Shown here piece by piece: positions 1 to 11,812 of a DNA stretch of 64,000 nt. The stretch comes from Acidovorax sp. YS12 (GTDB lineage Bacteria > Pseudomonadota > Gammaproteobacteria > Burkholderiales > Burkholderiaceae_C), in the NCBI GenBank assembly GCA_021496925.1, contig CP053915.1, positions 868,001 through 932,000 of the forward strand, given 5' to 3'. A program made the translations under genes and the position numbers. The notes beneath the pieces were generated by a model. The model worked only from the letters and a program-made list of their open reading frames with translations, was not told the DNA's origin and searched no databases. Numbering within the stretch: position 1 is the stretch's first letter; every line of letters begins with the position of its first letter.

Positions 1-607
1 GCCCTACAGCGCCGCGCCGCTGGACGCCACGGCCGCGTTCGGGCGCCAAGCGCCGCTGGTCCTGGAGATCGGCTTCGGCATGGGCGAGGCCACGGCGCAC
101 ATCGCGCGCGTGCGCCCCGGCGACAACTTCCTGTGCTGCGAAGTGCACGAGCCCGGCGTGGGCGCGCTGCTCAAGCGCATTGGCGAGCACGCCATCGGCA
201 ACATCCGCATCCTGCAGCACGACGCCGTGGAGGTGCTCGACCACATGCTGCCGCCCGGCAGCCTGGATGGCGTGCACATCTTCTTCCCCGACCCCTGGCA
301 CAAGAAGAAGCACAACAAGCGCCGCCTGATCCAGCCGCCGCTGGTGGCCAAGCTGGCGGCCCGGCTCAAGCCGGGCGGCTACCTGCACTGCGCCACCGAC
401 TGGCAGCCCTACGCCGAGCAGATGCTGGAAGTGCTCGGCGGCGAGCCCCTGCTGGCCAACACCGCCGATGGCTACGCCCCCCAGCCCGCCTACCGCCCCC
501 TGACCAAGTTCGAGAACCGCGGCCTGCGGCTCGGCCATGGCGTATGGGATCTGGTCTTCATCCGCCGCGACATCGAAGACAGCATTCCGCCCCCCGGGCT
601 GACATGA
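1..607 (+). CDS. trmB: tRNA (guanine-N7)-methyltransferase TrmB, 5' end outside window
   Basis: This enzyme methylates G46 in the variable loop of tRNAs using S-adenosylmethionine. About 201 residues are visible and the start lies before the window; the open frame runs from base 2. The SAM-binding motif EIGFGMGEA lies near visible residues 24-32. The family hallmark FFPDPWHKKKHNKRR lies near residue 95, and the conserved TKFENRG stretch lies near the C-terminus. The stop TGA overlaps the ATG of the next gene (ATGA at 604-607), so the GGDEF gene is probably translationally coupled to it. Recognition is firm; only the 5' end is missing. Confidence 0.95.
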   Translation, partial: PYSAAPLDATAAFGRQAPLVLEIGFGMGEATAHIARVRPGDNFLCCEVHEPGVGALLKRIGEHAIGNIRILQHDAVEVLDHMLPPGSLDGVHIFFPDPWHKKKHNKRRLIQPPLVAKLAARLKPGGYLHCATDWQPYAEQMLEVLGGEPLLANTADGYAPQPAYRPLTKFENRGLRLGHGVWDLVFIRRDIEDSIPPPGLT

Positions 608-1650
608 AAATGAGAAAACCCATTCTCCAGAACCTGGTGGAAATGACGGGCCTGCGCGACCACCTGCGGCTCGAATTGTCCGTGCTGTCCACGCTGCAGG
701 CGCTGTCGGGCATCGTCGACATCCGGGCGCTGGAGCTGTTCACGCGCGAGGGCCAGACCTTCGTGCGGCCGCGCACCTGGCTGGAGCAGGGGCAGCTGCT
801 GTCCAACGACGCGGAAGCGGCCCAGGATCCGCGCCGCGAGCCGCTGGAGCGCCACCCCGACCTGCAGGAGTGCATCGCCTCGCAAAGCGCCAGCGTGGTG
901 CACGTGCCGCGGCGCGGGCGCTACGTGCTGTGGCTGCCGGTGTGGATGAACGACAAGGTCAGCACTTGCCTGGAGATCACCCAGTCGCGCGCCTTCTCGC
1001 AGCACCGCCTGGACGTGATCCTGGGCATTTTCCAGGTCTACAAGAACTACCAGAGCCTGCTGGACTACAGCGAGCGCGACGCGCTCACCGGCCTGTTCAA
1101 CCGCAAGACCTTCGACGAGCAGTTCGCGCGCCACGCGGCCTCCGCCGCCCTGCTGCAGGGCGCGGAGCCCGGCGCCTCCTGCGCCGACGATGAGTACGGG
1201 CCACGCCAGCAGTGGCTGGCGGTCGTCGATATCGACCACTTCAAGCAGGTCAACGACCGCTTCGGCCACCTGTACGGCGACGAGGTGCTGATCCTCATGG
1301 CCAACCTGCTGCGCAGCTCGTTCCGCAGCCACGACCGCATCTTCCGCTTCGGCGGCGAGGAATTCGTGGTGCTGCTGCGCAACGCCACGCTGGAGACGGC
1401 GCGCAAGGCGTTCGAGCGCTTCCGTGAAACCGTGCAGGCCCACACCTTCCCGCAGGTCGGCCACGTGTCGGTGAGCATCGGCTTCGTCGGCACCTCCACG
1501 GGCTCGCCGGTGGAAATCCTCGGCCAGGCCGACCAGGCCCTGTACTTCGCCAAGGAGCATGGCCGCAACCAGGTGCATTACTACGACGACCTGGTGGCCG
1601 CCGGCCACCTGCAGGCCAAGATGGCCCACGACGACGTCGAGCTTTTCTAG
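604..1650 (+). CDS. GGDEF-domain diguanylate cyclase, soluble
   Basis: Predicted 348-residue cyclase making cyclic di-GMP from two GTP. The N-terminal ~155 residues look like a GAF-type sensory region and contain no membrane segment, so the protein is probably cytoplasmic. The GGDEF domain spans about residues 160-330. Its active-site signature is GGEEF at residues 250-254, a catalytically competent variant. An intact inhibitory I-site (RSHD, exactly five residues upstream) suggests product feedback. I chose the ATG at 604 because it overlaps the trmB stop; a long upstream extension in this frame is only the shadow of trmB. The input signal cannot be told from sequence. Confidence 0.9.
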   Translation: MKMRKPILQNLVEMTGLRDHLRLELSVLSTLQALSGIVDIRALELFTREGQTFVRPRTWLEQGQLLSNDAEAAQDPRREPLERHPDLQECIASQSASVVHVPRRGRYVLWLPVWMNDKVSTCLEITQSRAFSQHRLDVILGIFQVYKNYQSLLDYSERDALTGLFNRKTFDEQFARHAASAALLQGAEPGASCADDEYGPRQQWLAVVDIDHFKQVNDRFGHLYGDEVLILMANLLRSSFRSHDRIFRFGGEEFVVLLRNATLETARKAFERFRETVQAHTFPQVGHVSVSIGFVGTSTGSPVEILGQADQALYFAKEHGRNQVHYYDDLVAAGHLQAKMAHDDVELF

Positions 1651-1663
1651 CCCAATCGGCCTC

Positions 1664-1705
1664 CAGCCCTTATCCAGCAAGCGCTAGCAGCTCTCTTTTC
1701 AGGAG
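1664..1705. repeat. AGCTGC..GCGCTT dispersed intergenic repeat, copy 1
   Basis: Carries AAGCGCTAGCAGCT (1679-1692) preceded by CAGCCCTTAT and followed by a TTTTCAGGAG-like tail. The same order occurs at 38.6 kb. It lies between the convergent ends of the GGDEF gene and alaS. Confidence 0.6.
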
Positions 1706-1713
1706 CGTCGATA

Positions 1714-1744
1714 GAAAAAAGCCCGCCCTGGCGAGGGGCGGGCT
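1714..1744 (-). terminator. Rho-independent terminator of alaS
   Basis: A perfect 9-bp GC-rich stem, AGCCCGCCC (1720-1728) pairing with GGGCGGGCT (1736-1744), has a 7-base loop. Read on the minus strand it is followed by six T residues, immediately after the alaS stop. Confidence 0.85.
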
Positions 1745-1768
1745 CGGTTGAGGGCGCAGCCGCGCGGC

Positions 1769-4399
<2,631 letters not shown>

Positions 4400-4463
4400 G
4401 GGGGCTCTGAAGGCGTCAGGCGGAATAACCGGACATTCTATCCAGCGGCGCATGGCCGCAGGC

Positions 4464-5879
4464 TCACTGCGCGTCCTGGCCGCCGCGCTCGATGCAGCGG
4501 TCGAGAAAGCGCCACAGGCGCTCGTCCTGGCTGAACGCCACGTTGAAGCGCAGCCACCCCGTGGGGCGCGGCTCCACCAGGAAGAGCTGGCCCGGCCCCA
4601 GCATGATGCCCTCGCCCGTGGCCTGCTGCGAGAGCACGGCGCTGTCGGGCAGGTCCGGGTGGCGCGCCCACAGGTACATGCCGGCCTCGGGCTCGTGGAA
4701 CAGCTCGAAGCCGCGGCTGTCCAGGCTGCGGCCCACCTGGCGGTGCGCCTCGGCCAGGCGCTCGCGCACCGACCGCAGGTGCTTGCGCCAGCGCCCGTCG
4801 GTCACCACGCCGAAAGTGATGCGCTCGGTGATCTCGGACGAAGTCAGGCCCGAGATCATCTTGAGCTGCGTCAACGCATCGAGCAGGTCGCGCCGCGCCA
4901 GCAGGAAGCCGGTGCGCAGGTTGGGCGAGATGGTCTTGGAGTAGCTGCCGATATAGACCACGCGCTCCAATTGGTCGAAGCTCGCCAGCGACGAGCGCTG
5001 GCTGCCGTCCATGTCGGCGTAGAGGTCGTTCTCCACGATGGTCAGGCCGTGCTGCGCCGCCAGTTGCAGCAGCCGGTGCAGGTGCGCGACCGAGGCCATG
5101 GAGCACGTGGGGCTCTGCAGGCGCGGCTGGGTGAAGAACACGCGCGGGCGGTGCCGCACGAGCAGCGCCTCCAACGCGGGCAGGTCGTAGCCCGTGGGCG
5201 TGCGCGGCACGCCCAGCAGGTGGGCGCCGGCGGCGCGCAGCACGAACAGCAGGTTGGGGTAGCCGGGGTCGTCCACCAGCACCACGTCGCCCGGCTTGAC
5301 GAGGCAGCGCGCGGCCAGGTCCAGCGCCTGGCTGGAGCCCTGGGTGAGCAGCACCTGGTCGGCGTCCACGGCGAGCTGGTGCTCGGCCAGCGACTCGGCC
5401 ACCACCATGCGCAGCGCCATGTGGCCCTGGGGCAGGCCGTAGCCGTCCAGCGCCGGGCCGTCGGTGGAGAGCTGGCGCAGGCTGCGGCGCACCGCATCGC
5501 CAAACAGCCAGTCGTGCGGCAGCCAGCCGCAGCCGGGCTTGAGCGGCAGGTTGCGGTTCTCGAAGATCTGCTTCAGGTACCAGGCCGCGTCGAAGCGCGG
5601 GCGCGGGCGCTGCGGCAGGGCGGCGCCGGGTGCCGCCGCGTCGTCGCGCCGCTTGACGAAGAAGCCCGCGTTGGCCCGCGAGACCAGCCAGCCCTGCGCG
5701 ACCAGCCGGTCGTACGCCTCGACCACGGTGAACACGCTCACGCCGTGCGACGCGGCGAACGCGCGGATCGAAGGCAGCTTGGCCCCCGGCTTGAGCACCT
5801 GGCCAACGATCAGCCCGCGCAGCCCGTCCACGATCTGGCTCACCAGCGGGGTCTGGAGGTCGGGGCTGAGATGGAGCAT
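4464..5879 (-). CDS. MocR/GabR-type regulator: GntR winged helix fused to class I aminotransferase fold
   Basis: A 471-residue MocR-family transcription factor. Residues ~10-75 form a GntR winged helix (KLPSIRAFAASHGVS, then SVFTVVEAYDRL). The rest is a fold-type I aminotransferase domain with the DDPGYPN motif and the PLP-binding lysine in GSYSKTISPN (about residue 315). In this family PLP and an amine effector control DNA binding. It is divergent from gabT with about 175 bp between starts, the classic GabR arrangement, so it probably controls the gabT-transporter-gabD genes in response to GABA or a similar amine. The effector is inferred from neighbours. I chose MLHLSPDL at 5879 because the domain begins there; an upstream start at 5972 would add a 31-residue tail. 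Confidence 0.9.
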   Translation of the reverse strand: MLHLSPDLQTPLVSQIVDGLRGLIVGQVLKPGAKLPSIRAFAASHGVSVFTVVEAYDRLVAQGWLVSRANAGFFVKRRDDAAAPGAALPQRPRPRFDAAWYLKQIFENRNLPLKPGCGWLPHDWLFGDAVRRSLRQLSTDGPALDGYGLPQGHMALRMVVAESLAEHQLAVDADQVLLTQGSSQALDLAARCLVKPGDVVLVDDPGYPNLLFVLRAAGAHLLGVPRTPTGYDLPALEALLVRHRPRVFFTQPRLQSPTCSMASVAHLHRLLQLAAQHGLTIVENDLYADMDGSQRSSLASFDQLERVVYIGSYSKTISPNLRTGFLLARRDLLDALTQLKMISGLTSSEITERITFGVVTDGRWRKHLRSVRERLAEAHRQVGRSLDSRGFELFHEPEAGMYLWARHPDLPDSAVLSQQATGEGIMLGPGQLFLVEPRPTGWLRFNVAFSQDERLWRFLDRCIERGGQDAQ

Positions 5880-6055
5880 GGGTGAGCGGAAAAGGGGCGC
5901 ATTGTGCACCGTGTTGGCGCGCCCCCCATCAGGGATTGCCTGTACAGGGGCCGCGACCTGCACAGTACGCAAAAACGATGCCGTGCGTGTACATGGCCCG
6001 ATGGCGGGAGCACTTCCAGAATCCGTTCCATTCCTTCACAGCCCGCACACACGCC
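5880..6055. promoter_or_regulatory. Divergent control region between the MocR-type gene and gabT
   Basis: Within 176 bp there are four related short palindromic cores: TTGTGCAC (5902), CTGTACAG (5940), CTGCACAG (5958) and GTGTACAT (5987). MocR-type regulators commonly bind repeated half-sites in such intergenic regions, so these are candidate operator elements. No convincing -35/-10 pair was identified. Confidence 0.4.
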
Positions 6056-7348
6056 ATGCAGCAAGACCGCCACTTCACCAACGCCGCCCTCCTCGCCCGC
6101 CGCCACGCCGCCGTGGCGCGCGGCGTGGGACAGGCCCACGAAATCTTCGTCCAGCGCGCCCTCAACGCCGAGCTGTGGGACGTGGAGGGCCGCCGCTACA
6201 TCGACTTCGCGGGCGGCATCGCCGTGCTCAACACCGGGCACCTGCACCCGCAGGTCATCGCCGCCGTGCAGCAGCAGCTGGAGCGCTACACGCACACCTG
6301 CTTCCAGGTCGTGGCCTACGAACCCTACGTGGAGGTGTGCGAGCGCCTGAACACGCTGGCGCCCGGCGCAACGCCCAAGAAAAGCCTGCTGCTGACCACC
6401 GGCGCCGAGGCGGTGGAGAACGCCGTCAAGATCGCCCGCGCCCACACCCGCCGCCCCGGCGTGATCGCCTTCACGGGCGGCTACCACGGCCGCACCAACC
6501 TGACGCTGGGCCTGACCGGCAAGGTGGCGCCGTACAAGACGGGCTTCGGCCCCTTCCCCGGCGAGGTCTACCACGCCCTCTTCCCCAACCCGCTGCACGG
6601 CGTGAGCGTGCGGGACGCGCTGCACACAGTGGAGCTGCTCTTCAAGAACGACGTGGAGCCCGAGCGCGTGGCGGCCTTCATCGTCGAGCCGGTGCAGGGC
6701 GAAGGCGGCTTCTACGTGGCGCCGCCGGAGTTCATCACCGGCCTGAAGGCGCTGGCCGAGCGCCACGGCATCCTGCTGATCGCCGACGAGGTGCAGACCG
6801 GCGCCGGCCGCACGGGCACCTGGTTCGCCTGCGAGCAGTGGCCGGTGGCGCCCGACCTCATCACCACGGCCAAGTCGCTGGCCGGGGGCTTTCCGCTCTC
6901 GGGCGTGGTGGGCCGCGCCGACGTGATGGACGCGCCCGCCCCCGGCGGCCTGGGCGGCACCTACGCCGGCAGCCCCGTGGCCTGCGCGGCGGCGCTGGCG
7001 GTGATCGACGCCTTCGCGCAGGAGCAACTGCTGGAGCGCAGCCGCGCCGTGGGCCAGCGCCTGGTGGCGGGCCTGCAGGCCCTGGCCGCGCAAGAGCCCG
7101 CCATCGGCGACGTGCGCGGCCTGGGGGCGATGGTGGCCATCGAGCTGTTCGAGGGCGGCGACCGCGCCCGGCCCGATGCGGCGCTCACGAAAAAGGTGGT
7201 GGCCGAGGCGCTGCGGCGCGGGCTCATCCTGCTGTCGTGCGGCACCTACGGCAACGTGATCCGCGTGCTGGTGCCGCTCACCGCCTCCGACGCGCTGCTG
7301 GACGAGGGCCTGGACGTGCTGGCCGCGAGCTTCGCCGCCGTGCGCTGA
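6056..7348 (+). CDS. gabT: 4-aminobutyrate aminotransferase (class III, PLP)
   Basis: Transfers the amino group of GABA to 2-oxoglutarate, giving succinate semialdehyde and glutamate. The 430-residue product has the class III aminotransferase signatures TTGAEAVENAVKIAR, VEPVQGEGGFYV and IADEVQTGAGRTG. The PLP lysine lies in TTAKSLAGG (residue 273). The start at 6056 (MQQDRHFTN) fits family length; the frame is open further upstream but that part is unconserved. It is first in a co-directional set with an ABC importer and gabD, which completes the route to succinate. The stop overlaps a possible ATG of the next gene (7348). Confidence 0.93.
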   Translation: MQQDRHFTNAALLARRHAAVARGVGQAHEIFVQRALNAELWDVEGRRYIDFAGGIAVLNTGHLHPQVIAAVQQQLERYTHTCFQVVAYEPYVEVCERLNTLAPGATPKKSLLLTTGAEAVENAVKIARAHTRRPGVIAFTGGYHGRTNLTLGLTGKVAPYKTGFGPFPGEVYHALFPNPLHGVSVRDALHTVELLFKNDVEPERVAAFIVEPVQGEGGFYVAPPEFITGLKALAERHGILLIADEVQTGAGRTGTWFACEQWPVAPDLITTAKSLAGGFPLSGVVGRADVMDAPAPGGLGGTYAGSPVACAAALAVIDAFAQEQLLERSRAVGQRLVAGLQALAAQEPAIGDVRGLGAMVAIELFEGGDRARPDAALTKKVVAEALRRGLILLSCGTYGNVIRVLVPLTASDALLDEGLDVLAASFAAVR

Positions 7349-7365
7349 TGCCGGGAGCAGAACCC

Positions 7366-8457
<1,092 letters not shown>

Positions 8458-8518
8458 CGCTCCCCCATTCCCCCCCGTCCCTCCGTCCCGCAACCTCCAT
8501 ACAGAAGGAAACCGCACC

Positions 8519-9547
8519 ATGTCCCATCGCCTGATCGCCCTGGCCGCCGCCGCGTGCCTCGCCCTGCCTGCCCTGGCGCAGCAGCAGATCACCGTCGTCA
8601 ACTTCGGCGGGGCCAACGCCAACGCGCAGAAGAAGGCCTACTACGAGCCCATCGAGAAGGCCGGCATCAAGGTCGTGCCGGTGGAATACAACGGCGAGCA
8701 GGCCAAGATCAAGGCCATGGTCGAGACCCGCAAGGTCACCTGGGACGTGGTCGAGGTCGAATCGCCCGACGCCGTGCGCGGCTGCGACGAGGGCCTGTTC
8801 GAGAAGCTGGACTACGCCAGGATCGCGCCCAAGGCCGACTTCCTGCCCGCCGCCGTCACCGAGTGCGCCGTGGGCGTGTTCGTCTGGTCCACCGTGATGG
8901 CCTACAACGGCGACAAGCTCAAGACCGCGCCCGCGAGCTGGGCCGACTTCTTCGACGTGGGCAAGATCCCCGGCAAGCGCGGCATGCGCAAGGGCGCGCG
9001 CTACAACCTGGAATTCGCCCTGCTGGCCGACGGCGTGGCCCCGGCCGATGTCTACAAGGTGCTGGCCACCAAGGCCGGCGCCGACCGCGCCTTCAAGAAG
9101 CTGACCGAACTCAAGCCCCATATCCAGTGGTGGGAAGCAGGCGCCCAGGCGCCGCAGTTCCTGGTGGCGGGCGACGTGGCGCTGACCACCGTGTTCAACG
9201 GCCGCATCGACGCCGCCAACCGCGAGGGCCGCAACCTCAAGATCTACTGGCCCGGCGGCATCTACGACCTGGACTACTGGGTCATCCCCAAGGGCGCGCC
9301 CAACAAGGACGCCGCCTACAAGTTCATCGCCTTCGCCTCGCAGCCGGAGAACCAGGCCGTCTATGCCCAGAACATCGCCTACGGCCCCAGCAACACCAAG
9401 GCCCTGGCCCGGCTCGACGCCAAGGTGCTGAACGACCTGCCCACCTCCCCGGCCAACGCCAAGGAAGCGCTGCAGTTCAGCGTGGGCTTCTGGGCCGACC
9501 AGGGCGAGGCGCTGGAAAAGCGCTTTGCCGCCTGGGCCACGCAGTAA
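8519..9547 (+). CDS. Extracellular (periplasmic) substrate-binding protein, PotD/PotF-like
   Basis: A 342-residue periplasmic binding protein that delivers ligand to the ABC permeases. An N-terminal signal peptide (MSHRLIALAAAACLALPALA, cleavage before QQQ) is clear, and the mature part starts with the ITVVNFGGANANAQKKAYY pattern of the spermidine/putrescine-binding class. AAGGAAA lies just before the ATG. It sits between the ATPase and permease genes, consistent with one operon. Ligand specificity is not readable from sequence; a GABA-like amino acid or polyamine fits the context. Confidence 0.9.
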   Translation: MSHRLIALAAAACLALPALAQQQITVVNFGGANANAQKKAYYEPIEKAGIKVVPVEYNGEQAKIKAMVETRKVTWDVVEVESPDAVRGCDEGLFEKLDYARIAPKADFLPAAVTECAVGVFVWSTVMAYNGDKLKTAPASWADFFDVGKIPGKRGMRKGARYNLEFALLADGVAPADVYKVLATKAGADRAFKKLTELKPHIQWWEAGAQAPQFLVAGDVALTTVFNGRIDAANREGRNLKIYWPGGIYDLDYWVIPKGAPNKDAAYKFIAFASQPENQAVYAQNIAYGPSNTKALARLDAKVLNDLPTSPANAKEALQFSVGFWADQGEALEKRFAAWATQ

Positions 9548-9564
9548 GCCATACGTTCAAAAAA

Positions 9565-9644
9565 GATAGCTGCCAGCGCTTGATTGGCAAAGGTTTCAGA
9601 TGGTTTTCCATCTGAAACCCAGAAGAAGAAAGCGCAAGCAGCTC
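9565..9644. repeat. AGCTGC..GCGCTT dispersed intergenic repeat, copy 2, with internal hairpin
   Basis: The left end GATAGCTGCCAGCGCTTG (9565) and right end AAGCGCAAGCAGCT (about 9630-9643) are inverted. Between them is a perfect 11-bp hairpin, GTTTCAGATGG-TTTT-CCATCTGAAAC (9593-9618). It separates the binding-protein gene from the permeases and could act as a transcript stabiliser or attenuator; that role is inference. Confidence 0.65.
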
Positions 9645-9671
9645 ATTTTTATATAGCAGGAGCCCCGCCCC

Positions 9672-10901
9672 ATGCATGCCCTCCCCGCCCCCGGCGCGCT
9701 GCGCCAGGCCCTCTCGCGCGCCGAGGCGCGGCGCAAGTGGCGCGCCTTCGGCCTGACGCTGCCGCTGCTGGTCTTCCTGCTGCTCACGCTGCTGGTGCCC
9801 ATCGTGGCGCTGCTACAGCGCGCGGTGGAAAACCCCGAGGTGGCGGGCGCCCTGCCCGCCACGGTGGAAGCGTTGGCCGCCTGGGACCGCCAGGGCCTGC
9901 CCAGCCCCGGCGCCTACGCGGCGCTGGCGCTGGACCTGACGCGCCTGCCCGACAGCGCCGACGCCGGCGCCGTGGCGCGGCGGCTGAACGCCGAGCTGCC
10001 CGGCGCGCGCTCGCTCATCATGGGCGCCTTCCGCGCGCGGCCCTACGAAGGCACGGCTGAGGCCATGCGCGCGCGGCTGCTGGAGGTGGATGCGCGCTGG
10101 GGCGAGGCCGCCATCTGGCAGGCCATTGCCAAGAACGGCACGCGCTGGACGCCGGACTACCTGCTCGCCTCCGTCGATCTGCACCGCGACGCCCACGGCC
10201 GCGTGGAACGCATGCCCGAGGAACAGCGCGCCTTCGGCGCCATCCTGGCGCGCACCTTCCACGTCAGCGCCGTGGTCACGCTGCTGTGCCTGCTGCTGGC
10301 CTACCCGCTCGCGTGGTGGCTGGCGCAGTTGCCCGCGCGCCAGGCGAACGTGCTGATGATCCTGGTGCTGGTGCCGTTCTGGACCTCCATCCTCGTGCGC
10401 GTGGCGGCGTGGATCGTGCTGCTGCAGTCCGAGGGGCTGGTGAACCGGGGGCTGATGGGCGCCGGACTCATCAGCGAGCCGCTGGCGCTGCTGTTCAACC
10501 GCACGGGCGTCATCATCGCCATGGTGCACATCCTGCTGCCGTTCATGATCCTGCCGCTGTACAGCGTGATGAAGAGCGTGCCGCCCACCTACGTGCGCGC
10601 CGCGGTGTCGCTGGGCAGCAGCCCGCTGGCAGCCTTCCTGCGCGTGTACGTGCCGCAGACCTACCCGGGCATCGGCGCAGGTGCGCTGCTGGTGTTCATC
10701 CTCTCCATCGGCTACTACGTCACGCCCGCGCTGCTGGGCGGCGCGGACGACCAGATGCTGAGCTACTACATCGCCCGCTACACCAACGTGGAAGTGAACT
10801 GGGGCATGGCCTGCGCCCTGGGCGCGCTGCTGCTGGCGGCCACCCTGGTGCTGTACGGCGTGTACCGCCGCATCGGCAAGGCCGACCTGGCCCTGGCCTG
10901 A
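9672..10901 (+). CDS. ABC transporter permease (PotB-like) with large periplasmic insertion
   Basis: A 409-residue inner-membrane permease. TM1 (LPLLVFLLLTLLVPIVALLQ) ends near residue 50. About 135 mostly hydrophilic residues follow (roughly 52-187) before the remaining five membrane spans. The family EAA loop is visible as YVRAAVSLGSSPLAAFLRVY. PotB-type permeases are usually 280-320 residues, so the loop is an enlarged periplasmic domain, not a fusion with a known enzyme. AGGAG precedes the ATG at a normal distance. It pairs with the permease just downstream (gap 12 bp). Confidence 0.9.
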   Translation: MHALPAPGALRQALSRAEARRKWRAFGLTLPLLVFLLLTLLVPIVALLQRAVENPEVAGALPATVEALAAWDRQGLPSPGAYAALALDLTRLPDSADAGAVARRLNAELPGARSLIMGAFRARPYEGTAEAMRARLLEVDARWGEAAIWQAIAKNGTRWTPDYLLASVDLHRDAHGRVERMPEEQRAFGAILARTFHVSAVVTLLCLLLAYPLAWWLAQLPARQANVLMILVLVPFWTSILVRVAAWIVLLQSEGLVNRGLMGAGLISEPLALLFNRTGVIIAMVHILLPFMILPLYSVMKSVPPTYVRAAVSLGSSPLAAFLRVYVPQTYPGIGAGALLVFILSIGYYVTPALLGGADDQMLSYYIARYTNVEVNWGMACALGALLLAATLVLYGVYRRIGKADLALA

Positions 10902-10913
10902 AAGGAACGCCCC

Positions 10914-11726
10914 ATGCTGCCCGAATTCCCCCGCTACGCCACCTTCGCCGACAAGCTCGGCTGGTGGCTGCTGCGCGCCGCCTGCGTGGGCGTGCTCGTC
11001 TTCCTGCTGGCGCCCATCCTGGCCATCGTGCCGCTGTCGTTCTCCGACAGCTCCTTCCTCGCCTACCCGGTGCCGGGCTGGTCGCTCAAGTGGTACCGCA
11101 ACCTGTTCGAGTCGGCCGAGTGGACGCGCGCCACGCGCAACAGCTTCATCGTCGCGCCCGCCGCCACGCTCATCGCCACCGTGCTCGGCACGCTGGCCGC
11201 CGTGGGCCTGTCGCGCGGCGACTTTCCCGGCAAGGGGCTGCTGATGGCCGTGCTGATCGCGCCCATGGTGGTGCCCATCATCGTGGTGGGCGTGGCCACC
11301 TACCTGTACTTCGCCCCGCTGGGCCTGGCGGACACGTACTTCGGCCTGATCGTGGTGCACGCCGCGCTGGGCGCGCCCTTCGTGCTGACCACGGTGCTGG
11401 CGACGCTCGCCAACTTCAACCACAACCTGGTGCGCGCCTCGCTGAGCCTGGGCGAGACGCCGTTCAACACCTTCTTCCGCATCACGCTGCCGGTGATCGC
11501 GCCGGGTGTCATCAGCGGCGCGCTGTTCGCCTTCGCCACCTCGTTCGACGAGGTGGTGGTCACGCTCTTCCTGGCCGGTGCCGAACAGGCCACGCTGCCG
11601 CGCCAGATGTTCACCGGCATCCGCGAGAACATCTCGCCCACCATCGCCGCCGTAGCCACGCTGCTGATCCTGTTCACCACCGCGCTGCTGCTGGCGCTGG
11701 AATGGCTGCGCGGGCGCAAGGCATGA
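10914..11726 (+). CDS. ABC transporter permease (PotC-like)
   Basis: A 270-residue second permease of the same importer, with about six membrane segments. The cytoplasmic EAA loop (LVRASLSLGETPFNTFFRI) contacts the ATPase. Length is typical of PotC. GAAAGGAACGCCCC precedes the ATG, 12 bp after the first permease stop, so the two are cotranscribed and act as a heterodimer. Substrate as for the rest of the unit: a GABA or polyamine-type compound by context. Confidence 0.92.
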   Translation: MLPEFPRYATFADKLGWWLLRAACVGVLVFLLAPILAIVPLSFSDSSFLAYPVPGWSLKWYRNLFESAEWTRATRNSFIVAPAATLIATVLGTLAAVGLSRGDFPGKGLLMAVLIAPMVVPIIVVGVATYLYFAPLGLADTYFGLIVVHAALGAPFVLTTVLATLANFNHNLVRASLSLGETPFNTFFRITLPVIAPGVISGALFAFATSFDEVVVTLFLAGAEQATLPRQMFTGIRENISPTIAAVATLLILFTTALLLALEWLRGRKA

Positions 11727-11812
11727 AGGCCTTGCGCGCCCGCATCCACCGCGCGGCAGACCAGGGTGATAGCCTGCTGCCGCCCAACCCTTCCTGACCG
11801 TAGACTCCCGCC

